Positions 1-6,264 of a DNA stretch of 8,176 nucleotides are shown here, one piece after another. Both the position numbers and the translations under genes were made by a program. The notes below the pieces were generated by a model, which worked only from the letters and a program-made list of their open reading frames with translations, did no database searches and had not been told where the DNA came from. The stretch comes from Deferribacteraceae bacterium UBA1873 (GTDB taxonomy: Bacteria > Chrysiogenota > Deferribacteres > Deferribacterales > Flexistipitaceae), in assembly GCA_002338145.1 (NCBI GenBank), contig DDHP01000012.1, positions 2,762-10,937 of the forward strand. The letters are read 5' to 3'. Position 1 is the stretch's first letter. Each line of letters starts with the position of its first letter.

Positions 1-158
1 GGCATAAAATTTACATCGGTATAATCTAAAGAACTGCTGATGTTTCTGTTTAAAATCTTTCCGCTGTCATTTAAAAACGTATCTTTCCCGCCGCATGCAA
101 GCACAACAACTGGAAAGAGGATTAAAACAAATGTGATAAGGTTTTTTAAAATATTCAT
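1..158 (-). CDS. Putative lipoprotein, 5' part (runs off left edge)
   Basis: Reading the minus strand from the ATG at 158 gives 52 open codons to the window edge, with no stop. The start is a type II signal peptide: K5, a hydrophobic stretch at residues 7-20, then the lipobox V-L-A-C with the lipidated cysteine at C22. Glycines follow C22 (C-G-G-K), and there is no Asp at +2, so by the E. coli rule it would be sent to the outer membrane. A GGAG ribosome-binding site (164-167 on the + strand) sits 5 nt before the ATG, which supports this start. The visible mature part (D, T, N, S, K-rich) matches no family I recognise. It is transcribed divergently from the cytochrome-maturation operon across a shared 388-bp regulatory region, so co-regulation is possible but unproven. 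Confidence 0.72.
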   Translation of the reverse strand, partial: MNILKNLITFVLILFPVVVLACGGKDTFLNDSGKILNRNISSSLDYTDVNFM

Positions 159-191
159 ACCGGCTCCGTTTTTATTGTTTTATCGTCTGTA

Positions 192-208
192 ATCAAGAAA
201 CATGCCAG
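192..208 (-). promoter_or_regulatory. Weak sigma-54-like promoter toward the lipoprotein gene
   Basis: On the minus strand this reads CTGGCATGTTTCTTGAT. Compared with the sigma-54 consensus (YTGGCACG-N4-TTGCW), the -24 GG is present and the spacing to the -12 dinucleotide is the correct 10 bp, but that dinucleotide is GA instead of GC. The -12 dinucleotide lies 34 nt ahead of the ATG at 158, almost the same geometry as the stronger promoter on the other side (33 nt). The departure at the -12 GC is a real weakness, so this is a candidate only. Confidence 0.35.
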
Positions 209-410
209 ATTGTTTTTACAATAAGTTCTGAGTTCAGTGTTGAAGTAGTGAGATTGAGAAAATTGAAACAGCCTGTTACCTTTGTTCCCTTAACAACAAA
301 TAACCGCCAATTACTACCAATATACAAATACACTAAAAAATAATTCAAAAAATCACTAAAGTCCGATTTCTTTCAAATCAAAAAACATTGTTCAAACATC
401 TCAAAATTGA

Positions 411-454
411 ATAATATTCCACACCTGCCTGTATAATATTCTACACCTGACGCC
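411..454. repeat. Two tandem 22-bp direct repeats (possible activator sites)
   Basis: The unit at 411-427 (ATAATATTCCACACCTG) recurs at 433-449 with a single change (C to T at the tenth base). The repeat distance is exactly 22 bp, about two helical turns, so both copies face the same side of the DNA. They lie about 49-88 bp upstream of the sigma-54 -24 element, the usual zone for enhancer-binding-protein sites. The first copy is preceded by GA, making the odd palindrome GAATAATATTC at 409-419; the second has GTATAATATTC, one mismatch. The binding protein is unknown. The second copy also contains the TATAAT mentioned for the intergenic region. Confidence 0.6.
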
Positions 455-483
455 GTTTAAATTTAATAAAATGCTGCAAAACA

Positions 484-502
484 GCCAAACTTATGCTTTG
501 GC
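484..502. repeat. Short inverted repeat overlapping the -24 element
   Basis: GCCAAA (484-489) and TTTGGC (497-502) form a perfect 6-bp inverted repeat with a 7-bp spacer. The right arm includes the -24 GG of the sigma-54 promoter. It could be an operator at which a repressor would block the polymerase, or simply chance in short arms; nothing else in the sequence decides between these. Confidence 0.3.
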
Positions 503-514
503 ATATCCTTTGCT
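498..514 (+). promoter_or_regulatory. Sigma-54 (RpoN) promoter of the ccm/ABC operon
   Basis: TTGGCATATCCTTTGCT matches the -24/-12 consensus YTGGCACG-N4-TTGCW closely: GG at 500-501, exactly 10 bp, then GC at 512-513, with the full TTGGCA and TTGCT boxes. Transcription would start near 524-526, leaving a leader of about 22 nt that contains the GGAGG ribosome-binding site (536-540) 6 nt before the ATG at 547. Such promoters need an AAA+ activator bound upstream, and the 22-bp direct repeats are suitably placed. The motif is seen directly; its use is inferred. Confidence 0.72.
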
Positions 515-546
515 CTTTATCCCGAAAAAATTGATGGAGGCATTAT

Positions 547-1446
547 ATGAATGTGATTAAGAAAGTATTTATTGCTGCAATTATCGTCATGGCTGCATCC
601 GCTGCCTTTGCTCAGGATTCCATGACAATGAAACAACTGAGGTATTCTATCTGGCCTGAGTATGACAAATCCGACGTGCTGATTATTTATTCCGGCAAAT
701 TTGTTAACGATACCGGTAAGCCTTTTAACGAAAAACTGGCTTATTACATCCCAAAAGGAGCAAAGATAAATATGCTCTGCGAAACAGAGAAGGGTATGCT
801 CTGTCAGCGGTATATCGTTGAAGATTCCGGTAAGTATTCACGAGTCGTCTGGCGCCCTTCAAGGACAATTGCTCCTGGTGAAGAATTCCCCGTAATGTTT
901 GAGTATTATATTGATTATTTTGATGAAACGGTTTCCCAAAGGAGATTCACCGATATTTTCCGGGCACCGTTTCCGGTTAAAGATTTAACAATTGAAGTCA
1001 AAAAACCTACAGGTGCTGAGAATTTCCAGATGAATCCCGCATCACAATGGTCTCAAATGAACGGAGATTTTGAAAATTTTTATGTCAGTTATCAAAATGT
1101 GGCGGCATCTGAGGAAATACCTGTTAGTGTCGAATATACAAGAAACACTGCCGCTCCTTCGGTTCAGAAGACCGCCGGTGGCAATTCACAAGCTGCACAA
1201 ACGACCAGCACCACAAGTGTGAACAATAAGATGATAATAATAGTTGCTTTGTTTTTTGCGGCAATGGCTGCAGTAATCATATTTATAACAAGAAAACCTT
1301 CCACTGCTCAGCATTCTCAGAAATCCCAGAATACACAGGGTAAAAAGCAGGAAAAAAGGGAAAAGGAAAGGATAAGAAAGATGCTTCTGGACGGCAAAAT
1401 TTCCGAGGATACCTATAAACAGCTTATGAAAGATCTGGAGGAGTAA
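547..1446 (+). CDS. Membrane-anchored periplasmic ectodomain protein with SHOCT-like tail
   Basis: This 299-residue first gene of the operon starts 6 nt after a strong GGAGG site. Residues 1-22 form a Sec signal peptide with likely cleavage after A-F-A. Residues 23-200 are a probable beta-rich periplasmic domain containing W-P-E-Y-D near 36-40 and two cysteines, C78 and C86, that could form a disulfide. A Ser/Thr/Gln/Ala linker (about 200-227) leads to one membrane helix at about 229-248. The cytosolic tail is a charged helix followed by residues 274-299 (LLDGKISEDTYKQLMKDL), resembling the SHOCT helical hairpin. The architecture matches the product of 4252-5145. It is immediately followed by ccmF, which suggests a role in cytochrome c assembly or in holding the complex together. 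I do not recognise a named family, and the function is inferred from context only. Confidence 0.8.
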   Translation: MNVIKKVFIAAIIVMAASAAFAQDSMTMKQLRYSIWPEYDKSDVLIIYSGKFVNDTGKPFNEKLAYYIPKGAKINMLCETEKGMLCQRYIVEDSGKYSRVVWRPSRTIAPGEEFPVMFEYYIDYFDETVSQRRFTDIFRAPFPVKDLTIEVKKPTGAENFQMNPASQWSQMNGDFENFYVSYQNVAASEEIPVSVEYTRNTAAPSVQKTAGGNSQAAQTTSTTSVNNKMIIIVALFFAAMAAVIIFITRKPSTAQHSQKSQNTQGKKQEKREKERIRKMLLDGKISEDTYKQLMKDLEE

Positions 1447-1449
1447 TTT

Positions 1450-3429
1450 ATGGAGGTTATCGGACAGTCAAGCATTTTACTCGCTTTCGGTTTTTCCATA
1501 TATGCCACAATTATTTATACTGTTGGCATAAGCAGAAGAAATTCAGCCCTCATACTCAGCGGCAGGGGGGCTGTATTCTCTCTTGCTTTTTTGGTGGTTC
1601 TCTCTTCCGTTTTGCTGTGGTACGGATTTCTGGACGGGGCTTATAACATAAAGTATGTGTACGGATATTCCAGTAATGATTTGCCGCTTATTTACAAGCT
1701 TACGTCTTTCTGGGCGGGCAACAAAGGCTCTCTCCTTTTATGGGAGCTGCTTCTGGCAGTTTACACAGCCATAATAGCTTTCAAACTCAGGAAAATTTAT
1801 AATAAATATATTGCGAATGCCACGGTGGTACTTCTTATCATAAATATTTTTTTCCTGGGTCTTCTGGCATTTATAGCTAATCCGTTTGAAACTTATAATT
1901 TTACGCCTCCTGATGGTTCCGGACTTAACCCGATGCTACAGAACCCCGGCATGGTTTTTCATCCGCTTACTCTTTATCTCGGTTATGTAGGGGTAAGCGT
2001 GCCTTTTGCATTTGCAATCTCAGCTCTTATTACAAAGAGAACAGATGACTGGTGGATTAGAAATACAAGAAAATGGGCTGTTTGGGCATGGGTTTTTCTA
2101 AGCCTGGGTAATATCTTGGGCGGTATCTGGGCCTATGTGGAGCTCGGCTGGGGTGGATACTGGGCATGGGATCCGGTGGAAAATTCTTCGTTTATTCCCT
2201 GGCTAATCCTGACCGCTTATATACATTCCGTAATTATTCAGGAGAGAAAAAATATGCTGAAAATATGGAATGTATCCCTGATTATCTTTGCTTTCATTGC
2301 GACGCTGTTCGGTACATTTTTAACCCGCAGCGGGGTTTTTGCATCAGTTCATTCATTTTCCGATTCCCCTCTCGGTTTTTATTTCCTGATGTTTATGTTT
2401 CTTGTGCTGGTTGTTTCACTGGGGCTTATGTTCAGCCGTATCGGTCAGCTCGCATCCGGAAAGGAGTTTGAATCTTATGTTTCCAAAGAGAGCAGCTTCC
2501 TTTTTAACAACTTATTTCTTGTGGGCGGAGCTTTCGCCGTATTCCTCGGAACCGTTTTCCCTATAATCTCTGAAGCACTCAGGGGTGTTAAGGTTTCAGT
2601 GAGCGTTCCCTGGTATAACCAAATTATGGCCCCTATCCTGCTTGGAGTGGTTCTTTTGATGGGCATATGTCCTTTAATTGCATGGCATAAATCATCAAAA
2701 AGCAACTTCAAAGTTAATTTCCTGTTGCCGGTGATACTGTCTCTGGTTTTTTTCGGAGTAATATTTTACCTACTGAAGGGAGAAAATCTATATGCTGCAA
2801 TCGGTTTTACGATATGCTTTTTTGCCTTTTTTACAACGGTTCAGGAGTTTGTGAAAGGGATGTTTGCCCGCAGTAAAATAACCGGTGAGATGCCGTTGAA
2901 ATCGTTAGTCCTTATGGTTATGAAAAACAGACGTCGTTACGGCGGTTATATAGTCCATATAGGTATAGTTTTAATTACTGTTGGGATAATCGGTTCACAG
3001 GTCTTCAGCCAGGAGATTAATAAACGACTTGCAATTGGTCAGAGGGCGGAAATAGGTAGTTATGAAATTCTGTACAAAGGGCTGGAAAAGACAGAGATAC
3101 AAAATGGAACGGCTATTTATGCAAATCTTGCCATATTCAAAAATAATAAATTTATCACATCAGCCAGACCGGAGAAGGTTTTCTATTCCAACAGCGAAAG
3201 ACCTTTTTCGGAAGTTTCCATACACTCCACATTAAAAGAAGATTTGTATATTGTTCTGCAAAACTGGCTTGACGGAGGTAAAATTGCAAATTTTATGATT
3301 AAAATAAATCCTTTGGTTTCATGGATGTGGATTGGCAGCATTTTACTTACCATCGGTGGTTTACTGGCCTTATGGCCGGGAAAGGGAAGTCAGCTTAATC
3401 CAAAAATGTACGAAGAGGTATCATCATGA
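1450..3429 (+). CDS. ccmF: Cytochrome c haem lyase subunit CcmF
   Basis: CcmF (659 aa) is the integral membrane core of the System I haem lyase. It receives haem from holo-CcmE and, with CcmH, attaches it to CxxCH motifs of apocytochromes on the periplasmic side. The tryptophan-rich WWD haem-handling segment is at residues 234-251 (WGGYWAWDPVENSSF followed by IPW). Histidines H171 (in HPLTLYLGYVG), H259, H301 and H503 fall at the positions of E. coli H173, H261, H303 and H491, the two WWD-flanking and two membrane haem-b ligands. Many hydrophobic helices are present throughout, and a large periplasmic loop (about 520-610) precedes the last helix, as in the family. The length is normal. GGAGGAG at 1437-1443 lies 6 nt before the ATG and inside the preceding gene, indicating translational coupling. 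CcmC shares the WWD motif but is only about 240 aa, so CcmF is clear. Confidence 0.97.
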   Translation: MEVIGQSSILLAFGFSIYATIIYTVGISRRNSALILSGRGAVFSLAFLVVLSSVLLWYGFLDGAYNIKYVYGYSSNDLPLIYKLTSFWAGNKGSLLLWELLLAVYTAIIAFKLRKIYNKYIANATVVLLIINIFFLGLLAFIANPFETYNFTPPDGSGLNPMLQNPGMVFHPLTLYLGYVGVSVPFAFAISALITKRTDDWWIRNTRKWAVWAWVFLSLGNILGGIWAYVELGWGGYWAWDPVENSSFIPWLILTAYIHSVIIQERKNMLKIWNVSLIIFAFIATLFGTFLTRSGVFASVHSFSDSPLGFYFLMFMFLVLVVSLGLMFSRIGQLASGKEFESYVSKESSFLFNNLFLVGGAFAVFLGTVFPIISEALRGVKVSVSVPWYNQIMAPILLGVVLLMGICPLIAWHKSSKSNFKVNFLLPVILSLVFFGVIFYLLKGENLYAAIGFTICFFAFFTTVQEFVKGMFARSKITGEMPLKSLVLMVMKNRRRYGGYIVHIGIVLITVGIIGSQVFSQEINKRLAIGQRAEIGSYEILYKGLEKTEIQNGTAIYANLAIFKNNKFITSARPEKVFYSNSERPFSEVSIHSTLKEDLYIVLQNWLDGGKIANFMIKINPLVSWMWIGSILLTIGGLLALWPGKGSQLNPKMYEEVSS

Positions 3430-3911
3430 ATATTATGAGAAAGAGTTCCCTGATTCTTTTAACCGTTCTGTTTCTGCTCTCTCTTTTTTACAGCGTTTCC
3501 TATGCTGAGAGGCTGGACAGGGCGCTGTTTAAAAAGATTGAGGCCAACCTTATGTGTACAGACGGTTGCGGAATGTACCTTAAAACGTGCGAAAATGCCA
3601 CAGCCCAGAAAATGCGCAGGGATATAATTTCCATGCTGACCAAGGGAATGAGTGAAAAGGAAATATACGGCAGGATGATTTCCATTTACGGGGAGGAAGT
3701 GATGGCAGCTCCGCCTGTAAGCAGCAAATTTAATATAATCGCCTGGGCTGGGCCTTTTGTGGCTATAATTATCGGTTTTATAGTGATTTATCTCTGTCTT
3801 GACCGCTGGATATTCAACAGCAGAAAAAAAGAAGCCGGTACGGATATAAATGAAAAGGAAATAGAACAGTACGAGGATTATCTGGATGAAGAAATTAAGA
3901 AGCATTATTAG
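3426..3911 (+). CDS. ccmH: CcmH/CycL-type cytochrome c maturation protein, variant Cys motif
   Basis: The ATG overlaps the ccmF stop by 4 nt (ATGA), with GAGG at 3415-3418 as the ribosome-binding site. The 161-aa product has a signal peptide (1-27, S-Y-A cleavage), a helical periplasmic domain, one membrane helix at about 104-124 and an acidic cytosolic tail (140-161). CcmH keeps the apocytochrome CxxCH thiols reduced for haem attachment by CcmF. Family members carry L-R-C-x-x-C; here the equivalent site is N-L-M-C44-T-D-G-C48, followed by C55, so the redox pair is spaced C-x3-C. The context after it (Q-K-M-R-R-D-I, then S-E-K-E-I) is typical of the family. The length matches single-domain CcmH/CycL, not the longer E. 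coli fusion. Assignment to the family is firm; whether the altered spacing keeps the thiol chemistry is not known. Confidence 0.88.
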   Translation: MNIMRKSSLILLTVLFLLSLFYSVSYAERLDRALFKKIEANLMCTDGCGMYLKTCENATAQKMRRDIISMLTKGMSEKEIYGRMISIYGEEVMAAPPVSSKFNIIAWAGPFVAIIIGFIVIYLCLDRWIFNSRKKEAGTDINEKEIEQYEDYLDEEIKKHY

Positions 3912-3923
3912 GAGGTAAATAAT

Positions 3924-4259
3924 ATGATATATATCGCTCTTTTGTTTGTGATGATTGTTGCACTTCTGTTAACGGTTTTACCGGTGATCAGAAATAATGA
4001 ATTGATATTTTTGGACAATATGTCTGATAAGACTGTGCCTCTGGAAGAGAGAAAGCGTTCTGTATATAAGACACTGGGTGAAATTGAATTTGATTACAAG
4101 ATGAATAAGCTAAGCGAGAAAGATTATAAAAGGCTCAATAATTTATACAGACAGAAAGCTGTAAATCTTTTGAAAGAAGAAAAAGAAACATTCGGAGATA
4201 TAGATAAGGAAATAGAGTACAAACTGAGCCGGCTGCAAAAAGGGGAAAAATATGAATAG
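3924..4259 (+). CDS. Small CcmI-like membrane protein
   Basis: This 111-aa protein starts 8 nt after a GGAGG site (3911-3915) that overlaps the ccmH stop. It has one N-terminal membrane helix (about 3-21), then residues 38-85 (PLEERKRSVYKTLGEIEFDY, K-L-S-E-K-D-Y, Y-R-Q-K-A), a pattern seen in the N-terminal part of CcmI/CycH proteins. CcmI proper adds a TPR domain that binds the apocytochrome C-terminus; that domain is absent, and a charged helix ends the protein. It therefore looks like a stand-alone CcmI membrane/leader segment that would assemble with CcmF and CcmH. The N-out or N-in orientation cannot be decided by eye. The last 8 nt overlap the next gene. Family placement is moderate because the protein is short and low in complexity. 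Confidence 0.65.
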   Translation: MIYIALLFVMIVALLLTVLPVIRNNELIFLDNMSDKTVPLEERKRSVYKTLGEIEFDYKMNKLSEKDYKRLNNLYRQKAVNLLKEEKETFGDIDKEIEYKLSRLQKGEKYE

Positions 4260-5145
4260 ATTTTCGATTATTTTTACGGTGCTTCTGGCATGTTTCGTAT
4301 TTTTATCGTTTTCGGCAGCCGGAGCATTTGAAAAAGTGGAAATTGATAAAAACATTTTTGTAAATCAGGAAGAAATATTCGTTCATGAAGGTTTTGAAGG
4401 ATTCGTTTCGGTAACACATGCTCTGTTTGTAGTCAACGAATCAGGGAAAACGGTTACTAAAACATTAACGTTTTCACCGGGTAAATATACGCATTTAAAA
4501 TTGCTCGGTAATACGTCCGGAGAAATTAAAAACGAAAATCCCGCACAACTGGAACTGGATCTTCAGCCGGGCAAGAATGAGGTGGTTTTAAGTTACGCTT
4601 TTCCTTCCCAAAACAACAGAATCTTAGTGAATCTCAGCAAAAACATACTTGTCAAGAGATCCTATATTCTGGTGCCTGCAGAAGGATTTGAAGTAAAGGG
4701 TGGTGAGGTTAACAAAGTACAGGAAATGGATATGAAAGACGTATTGTATAGTGTTTATATGAGTGGAAGCACAATACCGTCTGCCGAAAAAAATATTTAT
4801 ATAGTACAAAGAACCAGTGGAGGTGCTGCAGGGGTTACGGATACAGATGTAAGTTTTCATCCTCAGTGGCTCATACGCTTCTGGTATCAGTCCCCTTTTT
4901 CCGGAATAAACCCTCATATTATTCTGATCATAATTATAGCTGCAGCCTTATTTATTTTGTATCTGAGATTGAAAAATAAGAGAGAAGGCAGTGATATTGT
5001 ACAGTCTGCCGGTCAGACGAAAAAAGATGAAATAATTATGGATATCCATCTGCTTGATGAAAAATTTAAAAATGGTGAGATAGGTGAAGAGGCTTACAAA
5101 GTTGCAAGGGATGAGTTGAAAAGGGCATATGCAAAAGAAACTTGA
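4252..5145 (+). CDS. Second membrane-anchored periplasmic protein with SHOCT-like tail
   Basis: The 297-aa product begins within the previous gene (8-nt overlap) behind an AGGGG site at 4241-4245. A signal peptide covers residues 1-25 (S-A-A-G-A, then FE). Residues 26-215 are predicted mostly beta-strand, with alternating hydrophobic and polar residues and turn-like P-G-K pairs (76-78 and 106-108); one reading is one or two Ig-like/beta-sandwich domains. There is no cysteine in the mature domain. A membrane helix lies at about 221-240, and the cytosolic tail ends in a helical hairpin (LLDEKFKNGEIGEEAYKVAR, 267-286). Signal, beta domain, one helix and short hairpin repeat the plan of the first operon gene, and the two bracket ccmF-ccmH-ccmI-like. 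I cannot name a family; a scaffold or substrate-presenting role in cytochrome maturation is inference. Confidence 0.78.
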   Translation: MNRFSIIFTVLLACFVFLSFSAAGAFEKVEIDKNIFVNQEEIFVHEGFEGFVSVTHALFVVNESGKTVTKTLTFSPGKYTHLKLLGNTSGEIKNENPAQLELDLQPGKNEVVLSYAFPSQNNRILVNLSKNILVKRSYILVPAEGFEVKGGEVNKVQEMDMKDVLYSVYMSGSTIPSAEKNIYIVQRTSGGAAGVTDTDVSFHPQWLIRFWYQSPFSGINPHIILIIIIAAALFILYLRLKNKREGSDIVQSAGQTKKDEIIMDIHLLDEKFKNGEIGEEAYKVARDELKRAYAKET

Positions 5146-5680
5146 AGCTAAATCGGAGCATCAGGGAATGTTGAAAAAAATACTTTCACTGTTTAAGTCG
5201 GAAGATAAGGTACTTTTGGTGTTCCTGATTCTGCTGCTTTTGCTGGCATTTAATTACAGGAATCTATCTCTATGGGAAAAAACACTCCCGGCAAAGCTGG
5301 GAGGCCTGCCTCTGAATTCGTTTGTTCTCGGGGATGAGGCAGAAAATAAGATATCAAGACTTATGGAAAATGCAGATATAAAGACGTCTTCCAGTGTAAT
5401 TGCCGAATATACCGACGGGCGCGATTTTATACAGATTGTTTCCGTCAGAGCTCAGGAATCCGGACATATAAAGCTGATTAACATTTTAGGAAATAAGCTT
5501 CATTTTTACAAAAGTGCGTACAGGATAAAAAATGCCTCTGTGGAGGTTTTTGAAGGGAACATGGGTGATAGGAATTTCTATGCCTTAAGCGGCAAAACCA
5601 GGGTTATTTTGATAAATTCATCCGTAAAGCTTAATGAAGGGAGTATCCTTAATATTTACGGATTTCTAAGGAGGCTTTAA
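5129..5680 (+). CDS. Unrecognised single-pass membrane protein
   Basis: This 183-aa protein has a basic N-terminus, one strongly hydrophobic helix at about 27-43 (leucine-rich) and a probable periplasmic domain of about 140 residues without cysteines. Visible landmarks are G-G-L-P-L-N-S-F-V-L-G (58-68), I-A-E-Y-T-D-G (91-97) and a C-terminal N-E-G-S-I-L-N-I-Y-G-F-L. The start at 5129 overlaps the previous gene by 17 nt and has a close AAAAGGG site (3 nt spacing). A second ATG at 5168 has GGAG at 5155-5158 (9 nt spacing) and would give 170 aa beginning MLKKILSLF, which is equally believable. It sits between the cytochrome module and the DUF2318/ABC module and is directly abutted by the next gene. 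I do not recognise the family or a function. Confidence 0.7.
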   Translation: MQKKLEAKSEHQGMLKKILSLFKSEDKVLLVFLILLLLLAFNYRNLSLWEKTLPAKLGGLPLNSFVLGDEAENKISRLMENADIKTSSSVIAEYTDGRDFIQIVSVRAQESGHIKLINILGNKLHFYKSAYRIKNASVEVFEGNMGDRNFYALSGKTRVILINSSVKLNEGSILNIYGFLRRL

Positions 5681-6262
5681 ATGGAGAAAAGTGAAGCAAA
5701 AAACAAATTTGAAGAGGATAAATTCCGTTACAAGGGGCCTAATAAGCTGATTATCGCAAGTACACTTTTTGTGATATTGGCTGTTATCGGGGTTTTTTAC
5801 GTTAAGTCATCAAACAGTAACCAGATTGTTTCAAGATATGAGGGCGGGGATTATAGATTGAATGAAACGTTTGAGTATAAAAACTCACCGATAAGTATGA
5901 CCAATATAGAAAGTGAAATTGCTGGAGATAAAATAAAAATTTCTTTGGAAAAAATTAAGAAAAATAAGCTTGTTTATATAGATGTAAAAGGTACTGACAA
6001 TGCAATGACCGCTTTTATTACAAATGCCGGCAGACTTATTGTGGCCGTTGCTATGTGCGAGCCCTGCAGATCGACACGCTTCAGAATTGAGGAGTATAAC
6101 CTCGTATGCGAAACCTGCGGAACGAGATGGAATCTGAACGATTTAACGGGCCTTTCCGGCGGTTGTCCTCAATATGCCCCTGAGAATTTACCCTATGAGG
6201 TAAAAAATGACCATATTTATGTAGATAAACAGATTGTATATGAATGGAGACCGAGGATTTAA
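5681..6262 (+). CDS. DUF2318 Fe-S-type membrane-anchored protein
   Basis: This gene starts immediately after the preceding stop, with AAGGAGG at 5668-5674 and 6 nt spacing. The 193-aa product has an N-terminal membrane helix (about 23-41) and a C-terminal DUF2318 domain. The diagnostic pattern is C126-E-P-C129, then C143-E-T-C146-G-T-R-W, then G-L-S-G-G-C162-P, with the closing I-Y-V-D-K strand. The family is described as Fe-S-containing: four of the five cysteines would bind a cluster or metal, with C162 as an additional ligand. Members occur beside iron permeases and FtsX-type ABC transporters, for example in the Campylobacter P19 iron-uptake cluster. Here an FtsX-type permease, an ATPase and a second permease follow directly. 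A role as a periplasmic redox or iron-handling partner of that transporter is inferred. Confidence 0.88.
   Translation: MEKSEAKNKFEEDKFRYKGPNKLIIASTLFVILAVIGVFYVKSSNSNQIVSRYEGGDYRLNETFEYKNSPISMTNIESEIAGDKIKISLEKIKKNKLVYIDVKGTDNAMTAFITNAGRLIVAVAMCEPCRSTRFRIEEYNLVCETCGTRWNLNDLTGLSGGCPQYAPENLPYEVKNDHIYVDKQIVYEWRPRI
6253..6256 (+). promoter_or_regulatory. Ribosome-binding site deciding the permease start (GTG 6265)
   Basis: GAGG at 6253-6256 is 8 nt before the GTG at 6265. The upstream in-frame ATG at 6244 has no purine-rich site before it and would overlap the preceding gene by 19 nt. The GTG start gives M-K-L-E-N-I-I-I-R-N-L, the usual opening of FtsX-type permeases. Confidence 0.65.
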
Positions 6263-6264
6263 AG

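Larger units (their letters stand above)
159..546. other. Divergent intergenic regulatory region
   Basis: These 388 bp lie between the leftward lipoprotein gene and the rightward operon. I see no convincing gene in either direction and no tRNA-like or long stem-loop structure. The DNA is very AT-rich in the middle (about 300-420). Separately listed elements are a sigma-54 promoter near the right end, a weaker sigma-54-like element near the left end, a pair of 22-bp direct repeats and a short inverted repeat overlapping the right promoter. Minor dyads are also present: GATTT-N5-AAATC at 365-379 and TGTTA-N12-TAACA at 274-295. A perfect TATAAT at 432-437 could be a sigma-70 -10 box, but its best -35 candidate (TTGAAT, 407-412) is 19 bp away. 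Confidence 0.8.

Noticed and set aside
274..295. TGTTA-N12-TAACA dyad as an activator site for the leftward gene
   Set aside because: Perfect but only 5-bp arms, with no second copy and no resemblance to the 22-bp repeats.
365..379. GATTT-N5-AAATC dyad as an FNR/CRP-type site
   Set aside because: It does not match TTGAT-N4-ATCAA in either sequence or spacing, and short A/T dyads are expected by chance here.
407..437. Sigma-70 promoter with TTGAAT -35 and perfect TATAAT -10
   Set aside because: The spacer is 19 bp and the -35 box is poor; the TATAAT is part of the 22-bp repeat. Kept only as an alternative to the sigma-54 promoter.
2166..2471. 101-codon + strand frame inside ccmF
   Set aside because: Out of frame within the conserved WWD and histidine region of CcmF; no independent start signal.
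3459..3905. 148-codon open frame on the minus strand opposite ccmH
   Set aside because: It is a shadow of the well-supported ccmH frame, with no ribosome-binding site and no recognisable domain; it is histidine- and phenylalanine-rich in the way antisense frames often are.
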